A DNA stretch of 64,000 bases from the NCBI RefSeq assembly GCF_005503445.1, contig NZ_SCOH01000004.1:124001-188000 (forward strand), given 5' to 3'. The DNA comes from Chitinivorax sp. B. GTDB lineage: Bacteria > Pseudomonadota > Gammaproteobacteria > Burkholderiales > SCOH01. Position numbers and translations under genes: made by a program. The stretch's first letter is position 1. Every line of letters starts with the position of its first letter. The notes beneath the pieces are model-generated. The model ran no database searches. It was not told where the DNA came from and worked only from the letters and a program-made list of their open reading frames with translations. This document shows positions 53,306-61,248 of this stretch, piece after piece.

Positions 53306-53418
53306 AGAGCCGCTAACAAAAACCAGCGAAGTGGTTCTGGTTAGGCGTGCAAATGAAGGCAGTACGAGAGTACGACAAGTTTGCACAACAACCACAGAAG
53401 GGTTTTGTTAGCGGCTCT
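53306..53418. repeat. family-1 inverted-repeat element, copy C
   Basis: 113 bp with nearly perfect ends, AGAGCCGCTAACAAAAACC and GGTTTTGTTAGCGGCTCT. The inner pair is GCGTGCAAA / TTTGCAC, and AGTACGAGAGTACGA sits at the centre. It is the best-preserved copy and lies directly upstream of the next gene. An ORF track start at 53381 lies inside it and is rejected. Confidence 0.8.
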
Positions 53419-53446
53419 AAGCAACCACCAACCCGGGGAGTCCACG

Positions 53447-54163
53447 ATGAAGCTGACTGTCAGTCGACGCAACGTGCAGATAGCAGGTATCTCACTGTTA
53501 GTCTCCGCTTTACCCGCTCACGCCTATGACATCCCGCCCCCGCCACCGGCAATGTATCAGGGTCTGATCCTGCCGCTGTTCCCGAACGGTAATACTATTC
53601 CGTTTTCAGGGCAGTCAGGCTCAAGCGAAAGGCGCAGTAAGAGTAGTGTTGACAACATCACCCGCGCCAATGGCAAAACACAGGCGGAAGCCAATGCACG
53701 TGAGTTGGCCATGGCGTTACCCGTTTCGCAGCGTGAGCAGATGAAACAAGTCTACCTTCAAGCCTTCGACAGCTATCGACAACTTGAACGAAAGCTGGGG
53801 CTACCCGCCAACGATGTTGCCGGTGCGACTGCAGCCTTCATCGCGGGTAACTACATGGCATTTCGCAATGTGGAAGTACCCGACGCGAGTTTTCACCAAA
53901 TGGTCACGCAGTTGCGTGGCGCACTCACGCAAAGCCAGGGTTATATCAACCTGTCCGCTACAAACAAGCGCCAACTCTACGAGCAATCTGCCATGGTGGG
54001 CACGTTCATGGCCGTGGCACGCTTGTCGTTACAGCAAAAACCCAATCCGACCTTGGAACAGAACTTTCGCGAAACTGCGCGAACCAATCTTGAAGCTGCA
54101 TTGAAAGTGCCAGCAGAACATGTCCGCATTGATGAGAAAGGACTACATCTGGGTCAAAATTGA
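53447..54163 (+). CDS. secreted protein, DUF6683-like, unknown function
   Basis: 238 residues from ATG 53447, supported by GGGGAG at 53435-53440. A signal peptide (IAGISLLVSALPAHA) precedes a Pro-rich segment (DIPPPPPAMY) and a helical domain with AAFIAGNYMAFRN and KRQLYEQSAMVGTFMAVA. I associate this pattern with DUF6683, with moderate certainty. No function known. It converges with the MocR-type regulator. Confidence 0.72.
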   Translation: MKLTVSRRNVQIAGISLLVSALPAHAYDIPPPPPAMYQGLILPLFPNGNTIPFSGQSGSSERRSKSSVDNITRANGKTQAEANARELAMALPVSQREQMKQVYLQAFDSYRQLERKLGLPANDVAGATAAFIAGNYMAFRNVEVPDASFHQMVTQLRGALTQSQGYINLSATNKRQLYEQSAMVGTFMAVARLSLQQKPNPTLEQNFRETARTNLEAALKVPAEHVRIDEKGLHLGQN

Positions 54164-54284
54164 CGGTAAAGGTGACACCTATCACTTTTTTAAATCCGGA
54201 TTTGGCCGGGATACCGTTATTCGCCCGCATTCCCAGCTGACAAGCTTTGTAACCCGTCATGGTACATCGGCTCAGTACGCATAG
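54132..54284 (+). CDS. possible 50-residue small ORF
   Basis: ATG 54132 to TAG 54284, overlapping the end of the DUF6683-like gene in another frame and the last codons of the MocR-type gene on the other strand. The translation (MRKDYIWVKIDGKGD and later FKSGFGRDTV) has a protein-like balance but no ribosome binding site. It could be chance or a fragment. No family recognised. Confidence 0.2.
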   Translation: MRKDYIWVKIDGKGDTYHFFKSGFGRDTVIRPHSQLTSFVTRHGTSAQYA

Positions 54285-55606
54285 TCGCCAACGACTTGTC
54301 TGACTTTGTGAAGGGCCATCCGCAACACCTCCTGCGGTACGGAGCCCAGCGCCAAGCGAATCGCATGGGGAACGTGGTCAGATATGGCAAATGGCTCTGC
54401 CGTGGAAACAGCAACATTTGCGCGAAGCAGTGCTGCAACAACCTGATCCGCACGTACCTCGTCAGGTAGTGGAAGCCACAGAAAATAAGATGATGGATGG
54501 CCAACATACTGCAACCCGTTGAGGACATCTCTGGCCATGGATTGCCTGGTGGCGGCATCCCGGCGTTTCTCTGACTCAAGCCTGGTTACCGTACCATCAT
54601 CCAGCCAGCCACAGACGATCGAAGTCATCAGAGTTGGGGTGTTCCAAGTGGTTACCCGGATTGTTCGTTCAACAAGCGGCACCCATTGCACTGGTACCGC
54701 AACAAACCCTACACGCAACCCAGTCGCCACGCTTTTGGAAAAACCAGACACGTACACGGTTAGCTCTGGCGCCAACGCAGTCAGTGGCGGCGGCGGATTG
54801 TCTGCAAGAAATGCATACGCTGCGTCCTCGATGATCAGCAGCTCGTTTCGTCGGGCAATTGCAACCAGCCGCTCACGCTGCGACATGCTCATCACCCATC
54901 CAATTGGATTGTGCAACGTAGGCATGGTGTAGATCGCCCGCACTCGCCGACGACGGCACAATTTTCCCAGCGCATCCAGATCAGGCCCTTGATCTGTGAT
55001 CGGGATAGCGGCCAGCTCAAGTCGCTGAGCCTCGGCCAGCACCTTGAAACCTGAATAGGTCAGCGCATCCGCCGCCACGACATCGCCAGGCCTCAACAGC
55101 GACATCACGCTTGCAGCCAACCCATGCTGAGCACCACTCACGATTAGCACCTGTTCTGCTTCAAAGGATATCCCCTTGCCACCAAGGTAACGTGCAATAG
55201 CGGCACGCTCATGCAGACGCCCAGCGTGAGGCTGATAACGCAGCAGCACCTCCAGATCACCAGTAGCGGCAAGCTGACGCAGTGCAATCCTCAGCAACTC
55301 TGTCTGTTCCGGCAGTGCAGGATAATTGAAGTTAAGGTCCACCACGCCCGCCGCCGTTGCTTGCTGATCAATACCATGGCCAGGCGGGATCGCCGTCTCC
55401 CGGACAAATGTTCCCCTACCAATTTCTCCACTGATCAACCCCATCGATTCCAGCTCTGCATAAACCCTTGATGCAGTCACCAAGGCAATGCCTTCCTTGG
55501 TGGCAAGCTGTCGGTGCGTAGGCAGGCGAGTGCCCGGAGCTAGAACACCTGTACGGATATCGGCAGCCAATCTATCAACCAGTTGTTTATATCGGGCGCG
55601 CGCCAT
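54272..55606 (-). CDS. MocR-family (GntR-HTH plus aminotransferase) regulator
   Basis: 444 residues from ATG 55606 (MARARYKQLVDRL). The GntR winged helix is at about 1-70 (GTRLPTHRQLATKEGI, VTASRVYAELESMG). The aminotransferase-like part binds PLP through Lys in YVSGFSKSVATGLR. Such regulators sense vitamin B6 or an amino-acid-related ligand. It is divergent from the DJ-1/PfpI gene 91 bases away, which is the likely target. Confidence 0.92.
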   Translation of the reverse strand: MARARYKQLVDRLAADIRTGVLAPGTRLPTHRQLATKEGIALVTASRVYAELESMGLISGEIGRGTFVRETAIPPGHGIDQQATAAGVVDLNFNYPALPEQTELLRIALRQLAATGDLEVLLRYQPHAGRLHERAAIARYLGGKGISFEAEQVLIVSGAQHGLAASVMSLLRPGDVVAADALTYSGFKVLAEAQRLELAAIPITDQGPDLDALGKLCRRRRVRAIYTMPTLHNPIGWVMSMSQRERLVAIARRNELLIIEDAAYAFLADNPPPPLTALAPELTVYVSGFSKSVATGLRVGFVAVPVQWVPLVERTIRVTTWNTPTLMTSIVCGWLDDGTVTRLESEKRRDAATRQSMARDVLNGLQYVGHPSSYFLWLPLPDEVRADQVVAALLRANVAVSTAEPFAISDHVPHAIRLALGSVPQEVLRMALHKVRQVVGDYAY

Positions 55607-55697
55607 ACAGCAATGTATCCATGACAATAATTTGATTGTACTGATTTTCAACCATAGGATGTGTCATCGCAACCGCAATTGAATATGGAGGTAGCCC

Positions 55698-56315
55698 ATG
55701 CACATCACAATCCTGACCTTTGATGGTTTCAATGAACTCGACTCGCTCATCGCGTTCAGCATCCTGAACCGCATCAAACAGCCAGACTGGCACGTATCGA
55801 TCGCCAGCCCCACCGCCCATGTCCAGTCAATGAATGGGGTAGTACTGGAACGCCAGGTTTCTCTAAGCGACGCATGTTCCGCAGACGCTGTCATCATCGG
55901 CAGCGGAATGAAAACGCGCGATGTCGTAGCAGATGCCGCATTGATGGCACAACTGCGGCTTGATCCGTCACGCCAATTGCTTGCTGCACAATGTTCCGGC
56001 ACATTGGTGTTAGCTAAACTGGGCCTACTGGAGGGTGTGCCAGCCTGTACCGATCTGACGACGAAGCCTTGGGTGCAGGAAGCCGGCATTGACGTACTCA
56101 ACCAGCCATTCTTCGCCAAGGGTAATGTCGCGACTGCTGGTGGCTGCTTGGCGTCGATCTATCTCGCCACCTGGATGATTGCTCGCCTGGCAGGCATGGA
56201 GACCGCACAAAGTGCTCTGCATTACGTCGCCCCTGTTGGTGAAAAAGAAGCCTATGTCGCGCGTGCCATGCAACATGTCTTGCCTTTTCTGCCTGCTGCA
56301 GCCGTCACTAACTAA
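55698..56315 (+). CDS. DJ-1/PfpI family protein
   Basis: 205 residues. ILTFDGFNELDSLIAFSIL at the N-terminus, VIIGSGMKTRDVV, and the nucleophile elbow AAQCSGTLVLAKLG with the reactive Cys are family features. Members include amidases, glyoxalases and isonitrile hydratases. GGAGG lies upstream of the ATG. Probably controlled by the divergent MocR-type regulator. Confidence 0.9.
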   Translation: MHITILTFDGFNELDSLIAFSILNRIKQPDWHVSIASPTAHVQSMNGVVLERQVSLSDACSADAVIIGSGMKTRDVVADAALMAQLRLDPSRQLLAAQCSGTLVLAKLGLLEGVPACTDLTTKPWVQEAGIDVLNQPFFAKGNVATAGGCLASIYLATWMIARLAGMETAQSALHYVAPVGEKEAYVARAMQHVLPFLPAAAVTN

Positions 56316-56586
56316 AAAGAAGCACTGGCTTGGAATCGGTTCAAGATCTGTGATGAGCGACCGCCAGCGGGGTGAAGAACCATTTGGGTCAAACACTGGT
56401 ATTTCATGACTTAACCGCCCCGCGTCATATTTCATCGTCCTGCTCTGATCAACATAATGCCAATACCTTCAATATGTCAGACAAAGGTCATACCTGCGAC
56501 CGCACATTTTTATCGTACTTTTCGGCCCCGCTATACACCAAACAACCTATACCGTCTCCCCAATCCATAGCCATTCCGGCCAATAT

Positions 56587-56601
56587 TTAATGAGAATGCT
56601 T
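56587..56601 (+). promoter_or_regulatory. candidate Fur box upstream of ftrABCD
   Basis: TTAATGAGAATGCTT matches 11 of 15 positions of the core of the Fur consensus (GATAATGATAATCATTATC). It lies 54 bases before ftrA. No other feature is supported in the 56316-56654 gap. Confidence 0.5.
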
Positions 56602-56654
56602 CGCAGTAAAATCCTGACAGATTGATATTGTTATGTCTCTGCAAGGAACCACAC

Positions 56655-57197
56655 ATGTCTGGCCTCCGTTTTACGTTCCCACTGCTTGCCGCCGTTTTAT
56701 TGGTCCCAAACGCCTTTGCACGCGAATACCCAATCGGGAAACCACAACAGAAGTACGGCCTGGAAGTTGCGGCAGTATATCTACAGCCTGTGAAGATGGA
56801 GCCGGATGGCATGATGCGAAAGGCCGAAGAGTCGGATATCCACCTGGAAGCCGATATCAAGGCATTGGAGAACAACCCGAACGGGTTTCAGGAAGGCAGC
56901 TGGGTACCATATTTGAACATTAAGTATGAAGTGACCAAGGCCGGCAGCAAAGACAAGATTGCGGGGGATTTCATGCCGATGGTGGCCAGCGATGGCCCGC
57001 ACTATGGCGACAATGTGAAGCTGATGGGGCCAGGCAAGTACAAGTTGAAACTAACTGTGTCCGCACCGGATGCCAACCCGCATAGCCATTTTGGGCGCCA
57101 CACCGACAAGGAAACTGGTGTGGGGGCATGGTTCAAGCCATTTCAGCTGGAATATGACTTTGCCTATGCCGGCATTGGCAAAAAAGGTGGCTATTAA
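56655..57197 (+). CDS. ftrA: FtrA: periplasmic iron-binding protein (P19/Tp34 family)
   Basis: 180 residues from ATG 56655 (AAGGAA upstream), with a signal peptide ending AFA. The pattern REYPIGKPQQKYGLEVAAVYLQ, MMRKAEESDIHLEADI, DGPHYGDNV and SHFGRHTDKETG gives the His and Met copper/iron ligands of the P19 family. It binds Fe2+ (and Cu2+) in the periplasm for oxidation and hand-over to the permease. First gene of ftrABCD. Confidence 0.9.
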   Translation: MSGLRFTFPLLAAVLLVPNAFAREYPIGKPQQKYGLEVAAVYLQPVKMEPDGMMRKAEESDIHLEADIKALENNPNGFQEGSWVPYLNIKYEVTKAGSKDKIAGDFMPMVASDGPHYGDNVKLMGPGKYKLKLTVSAPDANPHSHFGRHTDKETGVGAWFKPFQLEYDFAYAGIGKKGGY

Positions 57198-57215
57198 GCT
57201 GACGGACCCGCCAAC

Positions 57216-57548
57216 ATGACCCACCCCACCATACTGATTGCTTTGTTGAGCATGTTGGCGCTGCCCATAGTCCAGGCCGAGTCCTTGCTGACGTTCAAGC
57301 TGATTGCCCGTAATGGCAAGCTGGAGCCCAGCACGCTGAATGTGCCGGCAGGCCAACGCTTCAAGATCGAAATCGACAACCAGAACACGGGTGCCATCGA
57401 GTTCGAGAGCCTGCCGTTACGGCAGGAAAAAGTGTTGGGGCCTGGGGCGAAGTCATTTGTGGTCATCCACCCACTGAAACCGGGCAGTTATAAGTATTTT
57501 GACGATTACCACCAGGCAACCAGTCAGGGGCAGATCGTCGCCAAGTAA
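57216..57548 (+). CDS. ftrB: FtrB: cupredoxin-like protein
   Basis: 110 residues with a signal peptide (LLSMLALPIVQA). A short cupredoxin domain (LEPSTLNVPAGQRFKIEI; FESLPLRQEKVLGPG). In FtrABCD systems this protein is thought to oxidise Fe2+. The typical Cys-His-Met copper cluster is not complete, as in other FtrB proteins. 18 bases after ftrA. Confidence 0.88.
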   Translation: MTHPTILIALLSMLALPIVQAESLLTFKLIARNGKLEPSTLNVPAGQRFKIEIDNQNTGAIEFESLPLRQEKVLGPGAKSFVVIHPLKPGSYKYFDDYHQATSQGQIVAK

Positions 57549-57568
57549 TACCCATCAAGGACCATCGC

Positions 57569-58372
57569 ATGGGAAATGCACTGTTCATTATCTGGCGTGA
57601 ATCTGCCGAGGCCATGCTGGTCGTCGGCATTCTGTATGCTTGGTTGAAACGCCAGCCAGATGCTGCGTATGGCATGCGCTACCTGTGGGGTGGGGTCGCT
57701 GCGGGTATCGGTCTGGCGCTGATCCTGGCTGGCTTGATGCTGGGAATCATGCGATGGCTACCAGACGATGGCCTGGAATACTTCCAGCTCGGCATGATCA
57801 GTGTGGCGGCCATACTGATCGTGCAAATGGTGTGCTGGATGCGGCGTCACGGCCGCACCTTGAAGCGAGATCTGGAACGCAGGCTGCAACGCAATCTGGA
57901 ATCCGCCAACTGGTGGGGGCTACTGATTGTCGTGGCACTGGCAGTTGGCCGCGAGAGCGCAGAAACCGTCGTGTTCCTGTATGGCGTGGGGTTGGAGCAG
58001 CACAGCCTGCTTTATACCCTGCTGATCATGGTGGCGGGAGTCGTCTTGGCAGGTGCCACCTTCTGGTTGCTGCAACGAGGTGGGCGCTGGTTATCATGGC
58101 GAGTGTTCTTCACGTTGTCGGAAATTCTGCTGCTGGTACTGGCAGGTGGCTTGCTGGTGAACGCCGTCGAGAAAATGCTGAATCTGGGTTGGCTGCCACC
58201 ACTGATCGACCCGGTGTGGGATAGCTCGGCCCTGCTGGACGATGGCAGCACCACAGGCAGCTTTATCGCGACATTGACAGGTTATCGTGCCCACCCGGCA
58301 TTGTTGTTGCTGATCGCGTATGCCACTTATTGGCTAACGATGTGGGGATTGTTACGCCGGACCAATCGTTGA
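57569..58372 (+). CDS. ftrC: FtrC: FTR1-family iron permease
   Basis: 267 residues, about seven membrane segments. Two RExxE iron-binding motifs are present (WRESAEAML and GRESAETVVF), as in yeast Ftr1 and bacterial EfeU. It transports iron across the inner membrane using FtrA/FtrB as periplasmic partners. 20 bases after ftrB. Confidence 0.93.
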   Translation: MGNALFIIWRESAEAMLVVGILYAWLKRQPDAAYGMRYLWGGVAAGIGLALILAGLMLGIMRWLPDDGLEYFQLGMISVAAILIVQMVCWMRRHGRTLKRDLERRLQRNLESANWWGLLIVVALAVGRESAETVVFLYGVGLEQHSLLYTLLIMVAGVVLAGATFWLLQRGGRWLSWRVFFTLSEILLLVLAGGLLVNAVEKMLNLGWLPPLIDPVWDSSALLDDGSTTGSFIATLTGYRAHPALLLLIAYATYWLTMWGLLRRTNR

Positions 58373-58462
58373 CCATCATGATGGTTCAACGTGGCATCGC
58401 TGTGCCACAAGCCACTACAAAGTATCTTTGCCTTACCTTCACTCGGCCAGCCGAGGTGACTG

Positions 58463-59854
58463 ATGTCTGATTGTTCGCATATCCAATCTCCTCCTCCCTC
58501 CACCTCCATTGCTGTATGGGGCCACTGGATGCGTGACCACGGTAGCGCGATCCGCTGCATTCAATGGGTGGTCGTGGTGGTCTACCTGTTCTTGATCATT
58601 GTACCGGTCTGTCTGCCATTACCCGATGATCAGGCGCGGATTCTCAATAACCTCACACTGTTCGCGCAATTTTTGTTCTGGGGGATTTGGTGGCCATTCG
58701 TGCTGGTATCAATGTTGTTGATAGGCCGCAGTTGGTGTGGGGTGTTCTGCCCTGAAGGCGCGCTGAGCGAATGGGCCAGCCAGCATGGGCGTGGTGGTGC
58801 TATACCGCGTTGGGCCAAATGGAATGGCTGGCCATTTGTAGCCTTTTGTCTCACGACCATTTATGGCCAGCTGGTCAGCGTCTATCAATACCCGAAAGCA
58901 GCGCTGCTGGTGCTGGGCGGATCAACACTGGTCGCTATGGCGATTGGTCTGATGTACGGCAAGGGCAAACGAGTCTGGTGTCGACATTTATGCCCCGTCA
59001 GCGGCGTATTCAGGCTGTTATCGAGATTGTCACCGGTCTATATGGAAGTCGATCGCAGCCAATGGCAGGCTCACGGCAAGCAGCGGGTCATTCCCATCAA
59101 CTGCGCACCACTGGTGGATATCCGGCGCATGCAGAGGCCGTCGGATTGCCATCTTTGCGGGCGATGTGCCGGGCACCGCAATGCGGTCGAGCTGGCTTGG
59201 CGACATCCCAATGCAGAAATCACATCCCCGCAAACAGAGTCACACAGTGTCTGGGATCTGATCTTGTTAGTGTATGGTTTGCTGGGTGTGGCGATCGGGG
59301 CATTTCAGTGGACAGCCAGCCCCTGGTTCATCATGGCCAAGCAAACCATGGCAGAGTGGCTGATCGACCATGACATCTTATGGCCGCTGGATGATAATGC
59401 GCCGTGGTGGATACTCACCCACTATCCAGAGCATAACGACACCTTTACCTGGCTGGATGGCGGCATGATCGTGGTTTACATCCTGACCATGGCAGTCGTC
59501 TTGGGTAGCTGGGTCATACTGTGGCTGGCGGCAGCGGCCCGCACCCACATTGGCACATGGGGTCATCAGCTGCACCGGATGGCCAATACGTTGATCCCAT
59601 TGGCTGCCTGTGGCGTATTTCTGGGTTTGTCGGCATTGACCGCCAGTCTGTTGAAGACTGAAGGTCTGCCCATGTTATGGCTGAACCCAACACGCGCAAC
59701 CTTGCTGGTATTGGCTACCCTTTGGTCCGCCTGGTTACTGTGGCAGCAAGGCAAAGCGCAGGGGCTACTACGTCGTGGTGCTGCCATACTGCTGCTGATG
59801 CCCGCGTGGGCTGGCATCATCGGTAGCTGGGTATTGCTGTTCTGGATCTGGTGA
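58463..59854 (+). CDS. ftrD: FtrD: membrane polyferredoxin
   Basis: 463 residues with about six membrane segments. Cys motifs CGVFCPEGAL, CRHLCPVSG and DCHLCGRCAGH bind Fe-S or redox centres, like NapH/CcoG-type proteins. It probably passes electrons to or from FtrB to drive iron handling. 90 bases after ftrC; last gene of the operon. Converges with the RND adaptor 16 bases later. Confidence 0.9.
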   Translation: MSDCSHIQSPPPSTSIAVWGHWMRDHGSAIRCIQWVVVVVYLFLIIVPVCLPLPDDQARILNNLTLFAQFLFWGIWWPFVLVSMLLIGRSWCGVFCPEGALSEWASQHGRGGAIPRWAKWNGWPFVAFCLTTIYGQLVSVYQYPKAALLVLGGSTLVAMAIGLMYGKGKRVWCRHLCPVSGVFRLLSRLSPVYMEVDRSQWQAHGKQRVIPINCAPLVDIRRMQRPSDCHLCGRCAGHRNAVELAWRHPNAEITSPQTESHSVWDLILLVYGLLGVAIGAFQWTASPWFIMAKQTMAEWLIDHDILWPLDDNAPWWILTHYPEHNDTFTWLDGGMIVVYILTMAVVLGSWVILWLAAAARTHIGTWGHQLHRMANTLIPLAACGVFLGLSALTASLLKTEGLPMLWLNPTRATLLVLATLWSAWLLWQQGKAQGLLRRGAAILLLMPAWAGIIGSWVLLFWIW

Positions 59855-59870
59855 CACGGCTGGCCGATTT

Positions 59871-61025
59871 TTATTTTAAGTTGGCAGTGGCTTCGTTCTT
59901 TTGAGCTGTGGTGGTCTTGACCTTATCTCCTGGCTTCAGGTTCTGCCCACCTGAAATCACCACTGCTTGACCCACCGCCAGTCCATCGACGATGGCGCGA
60001 TCCTCATTGATCGATACCAATGTCAACGGTACGGCCTTTACGGTTTGATCTGGTTGCAGCACATAGGCAAAGCGATGTTCCGGCCCGGTCTGCACACCGG
60101 TAACCGGGATGATCAAAGCATCAGCGCGCTTACCCAACGACAATTTCACTTTGGCATAAGCACCTGGCCAAAGCTGGGTATCTCGATTATCGAATTCAGC
60201 TTTGGCGCGAATGGTGCCGCTACGCGTATCGACAATATTGTCGATAAACACCAGTTTACCCATTGCAACTGGCTTATCCTGCCCCGATAAATAGGCCTCC
60301 ACTGGCAATGTACCATGTACTTGTGCAGCCCTGACTGACGACAGGCCACTTTCCGGTAGGGTAAAGCTGATAGTCACGGGTGTCATCTGTACCAGCGTCA
60401 CCATCGCAGTGGCCATGCCCGGTTGCACAACCGTCCCTGGGAAGGCACCAACACTGCCAGCCCGGCCAGGAATCGCAGCACGAATCGTTTTGCGATCCAG
60501 TTCAATCTGAGCAGATTCAATTGCTGCCCGGTCAGCCGTAATTGCGGCGCGCAGGCCATCTACCGTACTTTGCGCCGTATCCACCGCACTGGGTGATAAA
60601 AAACCGTCACGCGACAAGGATCGATTGCGCTCCAGCGTGCGGTCAGCATCCGCCAGTTGGGCTTGATCGCGTGCCAGCTGGGCTTTGGCACGGTTAAGCG
60701 CAGCGCGCTCAGCATCATCTTCCAACAGAAACAGCACATCACCGGCCCCAACATTCTGGCCTTCCTTAACCAGTACCTTCTTCACCACGCCAGCCGTTTG
60801 TGGCTTGATATCGACACTTTGCAATGGTGTCACTGTGCCGGTTGCTTCTAATTGTAATGGTATATCCGCCTGCTGGGCCAAGGCGACGATCACTGTGGCA
60901 TCCACCTTGCCACCACGCTGACCTTTACCTGGGGCATCGGCTTGCTGGCCGCTCTGACGAAACGCCATGGCGCTGGCAAAACCGATGACCAACAAGGCAA
61001 TAATAAGTAGGGTTCTTGTTTTCAT
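59871..61025 (-). CDS. RND/HlyD-type efflux periplasmic adaptor
   Basis: 384 residues from ATG 61025 (MKTRTLL); an upstream GTG/ATG at 61040 is weaker. One N-terminal membrane anchor, then the lipoyl half (VDIKPQTAGVVKKVLVKEGQNV), a coiled-coil hairpin (about 100-175), the second lipoyl half and beta barrel. It links an inner-membrane pump to an outer-membrane channel. No RND pump or TolC-like gene is adjacent. It is divergent from the ABC exporter. Confidence 0.88.
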   Translation of the reverse strand: MKTRTLLIIALLVIGFASAMAFRQSGQQADAPGKGQRGGKVDATVIVALAQQADIPLQLEATGTVTPLQSVDIKPQTAGVVKKVLVKEGQNVGAGDVLFLLEDDAERAALNRAKAQLARDQAQLADADRTLERNRSLSRDGFLSPSAVDTAQSTVDGLRAAITADRAAIESAQIELDRKTIRAAIPGRAGSVGAFPGTVVQPGMATAMVTLVQMTPVTISFTLPESGLSSVRAAQVHGTLPVEAYLSGQDKPVAMGKLVFIDNIVDTRSGTIRAKAEFDNRDTQLWPGAYAKVKLSLGKRADALIIPVTGVQTGPEHRFAYVLQPDQTVKAVPLTLVSINEDRAIVDGLAVGQAVVISGGQNLKPGDKVKTTTAQKNEATANLK

Positions 61026-61248
61026 GACTGCTCGACACAATATACGCGGGTAATGAATTGCTCAGATTCGACTGATCACAGGCACATCAACATCCCACAT
61101 TCAGCGGGGCTGCATCAGGCTTGTGCATGTAGGTTGAACATTGTGAGTGAACAACCTCTATTTTGTTCGCACGTATTCGCGGATCGTGATCTTATTTGCA
61201 ATTTTTTACCAATCCGCCACCACACCATTTCCCAGCAAGGATACTGCC

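Noticed and set aside
61147-61248. 34-codon N-terminal extension of the ABC exporter
   Set aside because: No ribosome binding site at 61147, whereas ATG 61249 has AAGGA and matches usual family length.
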